Assembly (NCBI GenBank): GCA_018292915.2
Contig: JACVVK020000339.1
Span: 135,001-199,000, forward strand
Reading direction: 5' to 3'
DNA length: 64,000 nucleotides
From: Batillaria attramentaria
Lineage: Eukaryota > Mollusca > Gastropoda > Batillariidae
The notes beneath the pieces were generated by a model, which did not search any database, was not told the origin of the DNA, and was given only the letters and a program-made list of their open reading frames with translations. Made by a program: the position numbers and the translations under genes. Positions 10,448 to 23,732 of the stretch are shown in pieces. How positions within the stretch are numbered: position 1 is the stretch's first letter; the number at the start of each line of letters is the position of its first letter.

Positions 10448-12098
10448 GCCACTTAGAAATACGGGTTAAATGAAAAATCGTCAGATTTTTTAGGAATGAA
10501 ATTTAGTCTTTAATCAGCTTTGAAGATATCACTACAACTACAAGCGATTGGCCGGATGTAGTGATAAAACCTACAAAAATATCACTATAACCGGACGTCC
10601 GGATGTAGTGATAAAACCTACAAAAATATCACTATAACCGGACATCCGGATGTAGTAATAGTCCGGATGTAGTGATAAAAAAAATTTGGTCCCAAGGGCT
10701 AAGCACATTGCGTTGCTGGCGTTTGCTCGCCATTTTGGTAAAGGGAGATTACTCTCGAACATTATCACTACAGCCGGACTTTAGCTTCCCCGGGACTTGA
10801 AAATAGTATCACTACAAGCGGACTATCACTGAAAAATATCACTACAACCGGACTAAGTTAACAAAGAACATGAACAACCGGGACCGGGACCAAGAAATTC
10901 TATTACTACAGCCGGACTATCACTACATGGGTCTATCACTACAGCCGGACTTCACTGTACTTACAACAGTACAACAACACAGTACTTACAACAAGGCAAC
11001 AATACACTTCTTACAACAGTACAACAACACAGTACTTACTACAGTACAACAACACAGCACTTGCAGTACAATAGTACAGTACTCATAACAGTGCAACAGT
11101 ACAGTACTCATAACAGTGCAACAGTACAGTACTTACAACAGGACAACAATGCAGTACTTACAACAGTGCAATAGCACAGCACTTACAGTACAATAGTACA
11201 GTAGGTATAACAGTGCTACAGTACAGTACTTGCAACAGTACGGTACTTACAACAGTACAACAAGACAGTACTTGCAGTACAATATTACAGTACTCGCTAC
11301 TTACAACAATGCAACAGTACACTACTTAGCAGAGTACTTACAACAGGGCAACAATACACTACTTGCAACAGTACAACAACACAGTACTTACAACAGTCCA
11401 GTAGCACAGTACTTACAGTACAATAGTACAGTACTTACAACAGTACAACAACACAGTACTTACAACAGTCCAGTAGCACAGTACTTACAGTACAATAGTA
11501 CAGCACTCATAACACTGCAACAGTACAGTACTTACAACAGTCCAGTAGCACAGTACTTACAGTACAATAGTACAGTACTTACAACAGTACAACAACACAG
11601 TACTTACAACAGTCCAGTAGCACAGTACTTACAGTACAATAGTACAGCACTCATAACACTGCAACAGTACAGTACTTACAACAGGGCAACAATACACTAC
11701 TTGCAACAGTACAACAACACAGTACTTACAACAGTCCAGTAGCACAGTACTTACAGTACAATAGTACAGTACTTACAACAGTACAACAACACAGTACTTA
11801 CAACAGTCCAGTAGCACAGTACTTACAGTACAATAGTACAGTACTTACAACAGTACAACAACACAGTACTTACAACAGTCCAGTAGCACAGTACTTACAG
11901 TACAATAGTACAGTACTTACAACAGTACAACAACACAGTACTTACAACAGTCCAGTAGCACAGTACTTACAGTACAATAGTACAGTACTTACAACAGTAC
12001 AACAACACAGTACTTACAACAGTCCAGTAGCACAGTACTTACAGTACAATAGTACAGCACTCATAACACTGCAACAGTACAGTACTTACAACAGTGCA
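8866..12098 (+). repeat. ACAGTACTTACAAC satellite array with higher-order units
   Basis: Some 2.2 kb of tandem repeats, not counting an inserted transposon at 9949-10957. The basic motif is about 12 or 25 bases (ACAGTACTTACAACAGTACAACAAC and variants). At 9480-9950 a 50-bp unit alternates CACTTCTTAC and CACTACTTAC, making a 100-bp higher-order repeat. At 11380-12060 the higher-order period is about 72 bp. The Gln/Tyr/Thr-rich open frames across it are consequences of the repeat lacking stop triplets in one frame. Confidence 0.95.
9949..10957 (+). mobile_element. pogo/Tigger-like non-autonomous transposon in the satellite
   Basis: A 1009-bp segment begins CAGTGAAGTCCGG and ends CCGGACTTCACTG, with TA on both sides (9947-9948 and 10958-10959). 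Removing the element plus one TA restores the satellite consensus ACACTACTTACAAC exactly, so the insertion boundaries are certain. Subterminal repeats such as ATCACTACATCCGGAC occur in both orientations. The block 9965-10150 is repeated inverted at about 10520-10705. It contains (GT)n at 10323-10387 and (GA)n at 10396-10443. No transposase ORF is present. CAGT ends with a TA duplication fit the Tc1/mariner superfamily, pogo/Tigger branch. Confidence 0.85.
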
Positions 12099-12359
12099 AT
12101 AGTCAATCGCAGTCTTATTCACAAGGTTTCACAAGGTCTCAGGGTAAATACATGTTACAAACTGACGATGATAAAACAAGGGGGGGGGGGGGAGAATTGG
12201 ATATAAAAAGCAACCAACGTGATCTCAGCTGAACATCGTATGACCAGTACTAATGACAGATTAGACTAATCAGATTTTATTGTACGGACATGTGCCCATT
12301 CCAACAGAAATAATTTGTCCTCTCATGTAATGTCGCGAAATAACGAACAACAGTTAAAA

Positions 12360-12670
12360 TTGACAGACTTGAGATCGTAACCTCAGTCAGTCATTGCTGT
12401 GCTACATAATTGAATCTGTAACATCAGTCTTCATTGCTGTGCTACAGACTTGAGATCGTAACCTCAGTCCGTCATTGCTGTGTTAGAGACTTGAGATCGT
12501 AACCTCAGTCCGTCATTGCTGTGTTACAGACTTGAGATCGTAACGTCAGTCCGTCATTGTTGTTTTACAGACTTGAGATCGTAACGTCAGTCCGTCATTG
12601 CTGTGTTAGAGACTTGAGATCGTAACGTCAGTCCGTCATTGTTGTTTTACAGACTTGAGATCGTAACTGA
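12360..12670. repeat. About 41-bp tandem repeat
   Basis: ACTTGAGATCGTAAC followed by a TCAGTCCGTCATTG-type segment recurs every 41 bases, with one longer first spacing. About seven units are present, some differing by CCTCAG versus CGTCAG. A G homopolymer lies upstream at about 12180. The span 12671-13090 shows no gene. Confidence 0.85.
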
Positions 12671-13122
12671 CATAGGCGAATTCTCTGGTGATGTAGAGAC
12701 TGAAATCTTTACGGACTACTAACGACAATTCGCTTGAACTAAACATAAAACACATCAGCGGGTGAAACACATCACACAACATGAATCTTCTTTCGAAATA
12801 AGGAAGAATATTTAAAGGGTGTTTGTTGTTACTGTTGTTGGTTGTGTTGTTTGTTGTATGTTTGCTGCTGTTTGAACTGGCCACTATGAGAACAAGTTTC
12901 AGAAAGAAAACTGTTCTCAATCGTAGGATGATGTTATGTTACTATATAGACTATGAAAATATTCATTGTATGCGATTAGTGTCATTTCATTTGAGTGTGC
13001 TGAGCTGTTATATTAACTGATATAAGGATGTTTACTTTACAGGCAACTTGTCTCTTGTGTTACCGTGCGGGGTTTAAATCCAGTAAAGTAATTGTTTGCT
13101 AACTGAGAGGGAACACCAAAGA

Positions 13123-13238
<116 letters not shown>

Positions 13239-13269
13239 ATTTGAACTTTTTTCCTGTATTTCAGACAAC

Positions 13270-14208
13270 ATGTCAAATGCCAGATGCTATAAATGTATGC
13301 AGAGAGGACATGAACCAAGCAACTGTTCCGTCCTGCGGTGCAGCAAATGTCAACAACTAGGACACACAGACTCGGGCTGTACCGCTCACCAATGCAGTAG
13401 ATGTCAACAACTGGTACACGTCGGAAGCAACTGTCCGGTAGTAGATGCCGAAAACCTCTGGCTTCAGTCTGTAGATGACTGGTACCCCAACCTCCACAGC
13501 CAAACCTACTTTCTCCCTCCGCTTCACTTCAACAGAGTGCCGTACGAGGTTGAGAGTGTGGCCGGACAGACCGTACTCGTTTCAAAAAAGCCCGGTCACG
13601 TTCCCGTTAACCCCGTTCCCGTTAACCCCGTTCTCAGCGGTCCTCCCCCTCAGCCTAACCCCCCACCTCTAGCATCCCGAGTGTGGCCTGACCAACCAGT
13701 GCCCCCTAGTGACCAGCCTGGTAAACCCATGCCCCGGGTTGGTGACAGAGACGTTAGAGAGGATCGCGCCTTGCAGAAAGTTCTGCAGTCCATTCGGCAA
13801 CTGGCGGAGAGGAGGCAGGAGGTCATGATGGTACTGTCCCAGTTACAGTTCAGGAAATACCTGGACAACCAAGTCGATCCAATCACTGCAGCAGCTACCC
13901 GCCTGCTCCCACGACCCGCCACCCTGGGTAATCCGGACGGGGAACTTGACGTGTTGATAATAAGTCGTAATTACGGTATGATAGTTGGTGAAGTGAAATC
14001 AGTGGGAGCCAGCACCCAGCTCACCACGGACGAACTGATAGTGACAAGAGTGAAGCAAGCCGTGAAACAGCTGAAGAAGGCCGGTGATACCGTGAAAGAC
14101 CTGGTGTCAGACCTGGCGTCCGTCAACGTGACAAGAATACTGATGCTGCCAAACATCACATCCCAGCGACTGATGACAGCTTTAAGTACCGACCCCGAGA
14201 CTGAACAG
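13270..14208 (+). CDS. Gene 1 exon 1: zinc knuckles and NERD-like core
   Basis: Codes 313 residues and ends phase 0 at CAG|GTGAGA. The knuckles are CYKCMQRGHEPSNC, CSKCQQLGHTDSGC and CSRCQQLVHVGSNC, the third with Val for the usual Gly. The nuclease core reads GELDVLIIS...MIVGEVKS. Its amino-acid identity to gene 2 exon 1 is clearly lower than for exons 2-4. Confidence 0.85.
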
Positions 14209-14286
14209 GTGAGAAATCTCTCTCTCTCTCTGCGTAAAGCCCTAACTAACAAACTCTGTCTCAGTCTCTCTTAGTCTGTCTGTCTC

Positions 14287-14335
<49 letters not shown>

Positions 14336-17300
14336 AAGGTGAGGGATACTCAACGGTGAAGACACAAGCATTCTCATGAATTCTGATGAACTTTTATAAA
14401 TTTCGTTCACAACACCGGCTAAGGAACATTACAAATCTGTCAGACCGCTACACGGAATCATGCCGAGTGTTGGCTGTGAGTTTCGAGCGGTTTAAGGTCT
14501 GTTTTACTGGACTTAGATGTCATTCATGTTTGACAAAGCAAACTCAGGCCCGTCACGGTCGAGGTGTTTCCAGTTCGTGCACATGTACGGCGACAGTATG
14601 AGCTCTGACACGGTGTGTTTGCGTGAATCATGTCCTCTATTCTTTTGGACCTACGCCTGTTACAAGCGTGACAATTCACCTGGTCCGTTCACCCGCTGCA
14701 ACATGCTGCGCCCATCTACCTTTGTGTCAACGTGTGTTGCTGTTTTCATCGTCAGTTCATTGTTGATGCAATGTGGCGATGTGGGGCAGAATGCGGGACC
14801 TGGCGACACAACACAAGGTAACGGCGGCGACAGCGGCACCCCGGGTACGATCAGCCCCACCCCCACGGGAAACAACGCTACTGATAACAACGTCGGTCTT
14901 CTTGCCAGCGTGCAGACGATGATGCAGTAGATGCAACAACTACAACACATGTTTGCTGATCATGAACTCAAACTAAGCCAATGCATCGATTCCGTGCGGG
15001 AACAAATAGTCGACATGAGTAAATCTCTTGACTCAATGCATGAAGAAGTGGCCGACCTGCTTGAAAGGACGGAAGCGGTTGAGAGTGCCACTGAAACCAT
15101 GACGGTGAAATCGGGCGAACACACGGCTGCAGTTGACAGTTTGCAGTAGAAAGTAGACTGGGGAAATTGCAGGAGGACCTCGAAAAAAAAAGGAGGCGTT
15201 TTCCAGGTGGGACAATCTCAGATGTTCAGTTTTGGTGTGTCTGAATCTGCAAACGAAACTTTCGACGTCTGCACTAGGAAGGTGGTGGACATGCTGTGCG
15301 AGGCCATGCCTGATAAAGAGTGGAAACCTGAGGACATCATCCGTGCACATCGGATCGGCGACAAGGCAAGCGGCACCGACAACAGTAAACCGAGACCGCT
15401 CATCGCTAAGTTTGCCAGGTGGCCGGACAAGATGGACGTGCTAACCAAAGGTCGTGAGGCGCTCAGGCGAAAGGTATCGCAGTATCGGCCGACCTGACCA
15501 CCAGTCAGTGACAGACACTACGAAAGTACCGTAAGGATGACATCAATGCTTACTACAAAGGTGATAAACTGGTGGTCGGCGGACCATGGCGGGGTCGCGG
15601 ACGGCATGCGGATCAGGACAGCTATGGCGTGCGATTTGGGCCCAAACAGCGCAGGCAGAATTTGCTCAAGCACTGTAAGAATCGCCCAAGCACTTTTCGC
15701 GCTGATTGGCTACTAAAGTGCTCAAGCACTTTAGTGACCAATCAGAGGAAAGATTGCACAGGCAAAAACTGCTTGGGCACTTTGATCGCCGATTGGTTAG
15801 TAATTTGCGCAAGCACTATTCCGACCAATCATGATACTTTTACGAAAACTGAGACTGGAATATTTGGAGAACACACTCGGGTTAGCTCACGAATTATGGC
15901 AACGAAATAAATTGTGTCGTCAACCAAGCAGCTCAATGCTCACAAACATGTAACTGGTGCTAACGGCCATTCATCAACCTAAGACAAATCCACCCTTCCC
16001 TTCTAGTTTGGTAGACCAGCTGTAACTGAACAGCGCTTTGGCCGCGGGGTCACGGTCACGATCACGCCCAGCCGCTGCGAGGAAAATTCCAGAGCACATT
16101 GAGCGTGTACCTCCTCAGTCTGTGCGGGATCCAGATGTAAACAATGCAGCTGACTCAGTGACCGTGTAAATCAGTGTGTGTACCGAATGCACGCGAAACT
16201 TCGTTTCGAAAGACGTCTCCCGAACGCACACCGGCTTTTCAAACGCGGCCTTTGTGCGAACAACCTGCTCAACGCAAGAAAAAAGTCACCTGAAAACGGA
16301 ACACAAAATTCATTACAAATATGATTAAATGTCGAGTCCTTGGTTTCTTTGAGCGTCTGTGGATGCTCGCAGCTGTTGTAGGTAAAATAAATATAATCAA
16401 GTGCAGCGGACAGTGTAGGTTACACACCGGCCCACGAAAAGTCGGATATCGCGCGTCTCGAGCGGTCGTATATGCCCCAAAACTGTCGGTAGGATATTTG
16501 GCGGGTGTTGAACCTCAGTACGCGGCTGCCGGTCTGCCGTACTTTATAGTTTTATTTAGTATAAAACAGCCGTTTACACCCAGAGATGTTATCAGACATC
16601 AAGGATAACGTCTGAGCATGTTTGTTGTGTATTTGTTTCCTTCTCAACTGGTGACTCTTGAAGTAGTGGGCAGGTTCTTTGTCAAAATGAGTTCGGAAAA
16701 CGTGTTTCGTAGCTACTACCCTCCGTGTACGTCCGACAACTGAACTGACGAATTTTGTGTGAGCAAATGGTGCGGCGTGGTCTCAAGCAAAAGTGACGAT
16801 AAGCAGCCGGCATGCCGTTCACATATTCGCCGGAGATGTGAAGTAGGCTTTCAGTGCTCGCCACTGACTTCCGGGCCGTTGTCAGTACTCCGGCATTTTA
16901 TTTCATACACGTGCAAAGGTGTCGGTGTGTGTTGTGAGAGAGGCTTCGTCAGTCACCGCCGGACTGCCGAAGTAGCGCGGGTTAGTTTGACCTTTCGAAC
17001 GCCGCCCGGCCAGACCCGGCGCGCCGGCCGGATAGACTTTATAAGTTACCCCGGCAATCCGTTACGTTCTCACATATCCGTTAGACGAATAATAAACACG
17101 TTTAGGGATATCATGATACAACTTATATCAATGCATACTACAATTTCTCTGAGTAATATTTGTTTATGAAATGTAGATGAAAATCGACGATGTTTCCAAC
17201 CGATCAGTTTTCCATTCATAGTTATGGGTAAGTGCTCAAGCACATTAACCGGCCAATCGGCGATCAAAGTGCCCAAGCAGTTTTTGCCTGTGCAATCTTT

Positions 17301-20300
17301 GCTCTGATTGGTCACTAAAGTGCTTGAGCACTTTAGTAGCCAATCAGCGCGAAAAGTGCTTGGGCGATTCTTAGCGTGCTTGAGCAAATTCTGCCTGCGC
17401 TGTTTGGGCCTATTTCGCACGCCATAATGGCGAGGCAGATGCTCAGGTGGAGTAATTGTGTTTGTTCGAAAAACTCTGACCGACCTTGTGCATCAGGTGG
17501 TAATGAATACGACAACGTTCTAGTTTTGCGACTAGACAGTGCCCTATTTGGTGTTGATAAAGATACTGTGAAGAAAATGCCACCACACCGAAACACAGTA
17601 CAAAGACGTTCACTCACACTGAATAGAAGACGAGACAGAAACCACATAACAACGCTCGCTCAAGCACACACATCTGACAATTCAGAAGCCACATGTTCTT
17701 TCCCCTTCTCCTTTTTCTCTTTCTCACTCTGTCAACGACATAAGCCCAATGAAGATCAAACATGCATAAAACACCGGCAGCGTGCCATTCACTTCACACA
17801 CATGCGTACAGGTCATCACGCGTCACATAGTCCAACATGTCTACAACAAACTTTCTCTCTCTCTCTGGCTCTCTGTTCCAAAACACACTGTCACTCTTTA
17901 GTTTCTTCTTTCAGTTAACAGTGGAACAAAAGACATCTCTCAGGCTAACTACTTTCGCTTTCTCTCTCTGGCGCTCTCCCGACCCACTCGGCACCAGTCT
18001 CTTCACGGGGCCTCTCTAACTCTCCCCCACAGAACTGTATTCATTCCCCACTGGCAGCGTATCACTCTGTAACCCACAGATTTGCAAACACTACTCAAAA
18101 ACTCTATCTCAATTTTGGTAAGCACTTATCCCATCAAACAAATTGTCTAAATAGTAAAACGAGAATTCTCCGCTTACCAGATACGCTGCCTTCTGAATCA
18201 CTTTATCTCTCAGCACCAGCGACCGCTACATCAGCCAAAGCGGAATATGAAAAACCTCTGGGCTCAACCTCTCTTCTCTGCCCTTCAAACTCGCTCGTCC
18301 GACACACATCAGATCCGAGCTCTGCCACTATCGCTCACCTTCTACTCCCCGTGACAAAAACTCCCGCACAACTCAGTACTGAACTGACCACACTTCACCT
18401 GACCACCTCAAAACATTCTCACGTGCGATACATACGCGCTCACACTCCGTCAACCCCAAACTATCAAAACATCCCATAATATTTACACTCAGCTTCCTTA
18501 CAGTTCCCCCTCCCCGGGAGAAAAAAAATTCCCAAAGAAGTTTTAAAAAAAACACGCAAGAGAAGAGTTTACACATAATAGACGGTCTAAGTATTAAAAA
18601 CAAAAAACATTTTCAACAATCTCTAATTCGAAATGACCATATAAACATTGCCTGATCTGGGACATCATTCCACTGCAATCGTCACTATAATGTCATGTAT
18701 ACCATCACATCAGTTTCATCCTTTTCTTAATACAAATATGTGCCTGTACCTTTCTTATCATTACGCTAATTGCACTCTAAATAATATGTACAAATCATTC
18801 CTGAAAATAAATCATGCAATCATACCTTCAGCAGTGTTTCATTATAAAGAGCACTAAAATATGATAAAAGTTTTAAAAGCATTACACAAAATATTTTAAA
18901 CCCACAGTTCAGTAAGTTTTTCATATGCAACCCTAAGTACTCTAATATGCTGGTGTTTCAACTTTTCCGTCAGTCGCCGGAAAATTTGTGTTTTCACATG
19001 TTCATCAGTTCCACCTATCCCAGGTAAAAGTCTTGCAGCACACCTCTACCGGGGTTTTGTCTTTGAGCCCCCGTGTCATTGGGCCCCCGTGTCATTGGGC
19101 CCCCGTGTCATTGGGCCCCCATGTCATTGGGCCCCCATGTCATTGGGCCCCCACACTAGTAAGAAAACGGGATGATGTCTTTGAACCCCCATGTCATTGG
19201 GCCCCCGTGTCATTGGGCCCCCGTGTCACTGGGCCCCCGTGTCATTGGGCCCCTGTCTCTTTGGGCCCCCATGTTTCAGTTACCATGTAGACGTTTTTCA
19301 AGCTAAGAAACTTTTGTGAACCTGGCAGGTATGAAATGTGCAAGCTCCAGAAGGATGAATTTTGAGTGCATGGTCCATTATTAATGCAAAACAGGAAGAA
19401 AATAGCGGGAGTCGAACTGACCCGCGTTTGACCTTCAGGCACGATCAAGAAGGCAGTCTGGGCGCCGGTACTCGTGCGCGATCGGGGATCTAGCCTATGC
19501 CGCTCTAAGAATAGATTTACTGATTTATTCGGACTTTGGCACGTGATCGTGCCTGAAGTTCAAACGCGGGTCAGTTCTATGATTAGCGAAAGCAGACAAA
19601 ATTCAGTCGCAACAGACAAAAAATTTCGCGAAAAATCCGTTTTTTTCGCGACAAAACCGCTTCAATCTTTCCGCGAAAAAAAAATGTCGCGAAAAAACGT
19701 TTTTTCGCGAGAAAAAAAAAATGGTATGCACTTTTTCTGCAGAAGTTGGTGTCCGTTTTTTGGCGAAAAAAATAGCCAACTCAGTCAGGTTTTCGCGAAA
19801 AAACGCCGTCACTTTTTTGTGTGAAAAAAAACTGTTTTTTGCGAAAAAAATGACGGGTGCTTTTTCGCGAAAAAATTGCTTTTACTTTTTTCGCGGAAAA
19901 ACCTTTTTTGCAGAAATAATTTTTTCGCGGAAACCTTTTTTTTTCGCGACAAAGTGCTTGAGAAACGTCTACATAGTAACTGAAAAATGGGGGCCCAAAG
20001 AGACGGGGGATTTACTTCGGACTTTTGCACGTGATCGTGCCTGAAGTTCAAACGCGGGTCAGTTCGATTCCCGCTATGTTGTTTTGCACTAATAATGGAT
20101 CACTTCCTGTTTTGCATTAATAATGGACCATGCACTCAAAATTCATCCTTCTGGAGCTTGCACATTTCATACCTGCCAGGGTCACAAAAGTTTCTTAGCT
20201 TGAGAAACGTCTACATAGTAACTGAAAAATGGGGGCCCAAAGAGATGGGAGCCAAAGAGACGGGGGCCCAATGACACGGGGGCCCAATGACACGGGGGCT

Positions 20301-22712
20301 CAAAGACATCTAGCCCCTCTACCGCCTATTTTATTCTAACACAACTCCTTTTTTCATAACATACTTTCAAAGAACTCTCTCACACTGGTCATTCTAAGTC
20401 ATTAAACAAATCTTAACCCATTCACTGCCATAGTGGCTGAATATTAAGGCTCGCGCCTGTGGACCAGTGTCAAAATGCAGTTGTTCTGGTGTATATAAAA
20501 AAAAAAACCAACCTAAACTCTTCACATATATACACATTTTGTTTCCTTTGTACAGCATGTCATGCGAAGGAATACTATCAGTGAGTGACCGAAAACGTGT
20601 GTGGCAGTGAAAGGGTTAAGGCCCTAAGATCCGGCATAATCTTTAAACATGCAGTTCTCAAGGCTTTTCCCACGTAAGGGTATTCAGTCAGTCTAATCCA
20701 CTGCTGCATCAAGACTGAACACACTTACGATTCTCGTCTCTTTCAGACAACAGCTGCTCGTGAGACTGAAAGCACTATCTATTCTTTCGACATCACCATT
20801 TGATCACAAGCAGAGCGAGAAAGTAAGTCCGCGAACACATTCTGTGTCCCAGGAATGGACTGAATCTCGAAATCGAATTCCTGCAGAATCAAAGCCCAGC
20901 GCATGATCCGTGCATTCTGAAAGACACCCGATCTCAAGTACGACAATGGCCTGTGGTCAGTTTGCAACACGAACCTCTTCCCCCACAAGTATCTCTGTAG
21001 CTTTGTCAACACCCAAATAACTGCCAAACACTCGCGTTCTGTTGTACTGTATCTCGTCTCTCTTTCCAACAACTTCCTGCTGACAAAGCAAACAGGGTGA
21101 AAGTCACCTTCACGCTTCTGCATCAAAACTCCTCCCAATCCTGTAGAACTCGCATCTGACCCCAAACGTTTGTTGGGGGGGGGGGGGGGGGCCGATGGTG
21201 TAATAGGTCGAGATATTGTTTGAAACGTGAGTGGGTAGGGTTGAAGAGGTGTGGCTCCTGAGTATTTACAGACTTTGTGCCTCCTAATCACTATGATTTC
21301 TCAGACTGAAATTGAATATAGAATCGGAAAATATAGTATTTATTAGGAGGAAAGTGGGAGCCGATGGTGTAATAGGCGGAGGAAGTGTGCGACGTGAGTG
21401 AAAAACATCGCGATTTGGAATGGGGGCAGGGTTGAAGAGGTGTGGCTGCTGAGTATTTACAGGCTTTGTGCATTCTAATCACTATGATTTCTGAGACTCA
21501 AATTGAATAAAGAATCAAACACTGTAGTGTTTATTAGAAGGAAACCGGGAGCCGATGGCGTAATAGCCCAAGGAATTGTGTGGAATGTGAGTGAAAAACG
21601 TCGCGGTTTGGAATGGGAGCAGGGTTGAAGAGGTGTGGCTGCTGAGTATTTACAGGCTTTGTGCCTCCTAATCACTATGATTTCTGAAAGTGAAATTGAA
21701 TAAAGAATCAAAAAAGGTAGCGTTTAAACGGGGCACAGAGCACGTGTCAAGCGAGAACTGAAACAGGCGATGAAAAACGTCACTCAGCTGATCGGCGCAC
21801 AGCTTCAGTGTTTTGCCGCAGATGCCATCCGGGTCATAGTGTTTGTGTACATTAATGTCAGTGATTGTTAATGTACTGCCAGGCCTTTTTCTCATGGCCC
21901 CGTCCTTGATATCACCCGTACGTGGTGGAAAAGGACGTTAAACTCCCGAACACCCACCCTAATCGTAATCGTAATGATTTTTCGTTTTTGGTCAGTTTTG
22001 TCTGAGCAGACAGTACAATTTCCCTTCGAGGGACGAATAAAGTGATATCTTATCTTCACCTGAAGTTGTCTTTGCATTCTAACTTACCTAACTTAGCCTT
22101 GCTTCTGAAAACCTCGTTTAGTTCTTTCACCCTTAAAATGTCACCGGAAATGAATGCCAGTTTCTTCTCGTTAAGACACGCCTCAGTTCTTTACTAATCA
22201 AGGCTTTATTCGGTTGGCAAAAAACAAAACAAAACAAAAACGCACAGCGGTTTAATTGTAGTTTCACACTAGATGATGCGCACTGTACAGGTTCCACCCA
22301 TACACCCGCCCACACGCTAGATCCACTTAATGCTATAACATAGAGCCTTGTTCGGTATCAGTCGGGATTTTGCAGCTAGCGAGGGAAATATTACGCCATG
22401 CACGTAAATACGATGACGCAGATTTCACGTTAATGACGTTAGTTGTGACGTATAAACGGACATCATGAGTTTGAGCCGAATGTCGTCTGGTGTTGGCAGT
22501 TTCTTGTTTTGGTGTGTGATTTATCATGTAAGGTGACTGGGATCGGATTCTACCGTCAGTTTCATGGTTTCCTCTACAAGCAGGTAACAACCACACTACA
22601 CGTGATACAAGATGTTTGCTGTTCGAACTCAAATTTGACTTTGGATATATTTCTCCTAAAAACTGTTTTTCTCGCTGTACACGTTACACCCATACACCCA
22701 CCCACCTTCTCT

Positions 22713-22759
<47 letters not shown>

Positions 22760-22992
22760 CCCCAGGACCTCTGTCAATGTGTGGGAGCAACAGATACCGC
22801 TGCCGCTGTGGCCCGCTGTCTTTGTGCCGACAGTTCCGAGTGGTGGGAACGAAGTGTGACAGACCACGGCCAGGACACAAACATGACAAACGCTATCTAT
22901 GAGAGACTGGTCGCCAGGTGGGTGGACAGCACTTTTCCTGTAAATGATCATTAAAAGATTATCAGTTTCAAAGGATGGGAGACAACTATTTT

Positions 22993-23045
<53 letters not shown>

Positions 23046-23256
23046 TCTCTCTCTCTCTCTCGTGTAGCCGGGACAGTAGAGTGGTAGAGTGTTGGACTTT
23101 CAATGCTCGGGTCGTGAGTTCGATTCCCGTGAATTTGGTCTCTTTTGTTGTTGTTGTTGTTTTTCGTTGCCCTCAGTCTTTGATATCATCATTATGTGGT
23201 GGAAAAGGACGTTAAACCCTAAAACATCGTCCTCCCAAGCCGTCTCCCACCCCTCG

Positions 23257-23318
<62 letters not shown>

Positions 23319-23700
23319 CTGACATGTCCGACTGTCACTGTTTCAGGTTCTGTGGCCCCGCCACCTCTATAGAGGTTCCGACTGTAACCACCCCAAGACG
23401 CTGTATGGAGCTGAGAACTGAGACAGAGGCCATCGCCCACACGGGTCTCAGAATGGCCGTGTTAACCTTGTTTCCTGAACAGGTGGACCTTTTAAGACCC
23501 AAGCCACAGGATCCACAGAAGCCACAGGATCCACAGAAGCCACAGGATCCACAGAAACCACAGGATCCACAGCCTCCACAGCAAGATCTCGTCTTACTGT
23601 GGGGGCCGCCAGGTATTGGAGTGGTTTGGGGTCGACATATGATATATATGCGTGTTGGAAGCAAACATTTACATAATTACAAAAAGAGAAGACTGAGGTA

Positions 23701-23732
<32 letters not shown>

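Noticed and set aside
15572..15910. 112-codon ORF
   Set aside because: It spans the border between LINE ORF1 debris and an inverted-repeat element arm. No coherent domain.
17837..18019. Possible LTR of the gypsy relic between 17.6 and 19 kb
   Set aside because: No paired LTR, TG...CA ends or primer-binding site could be identified.
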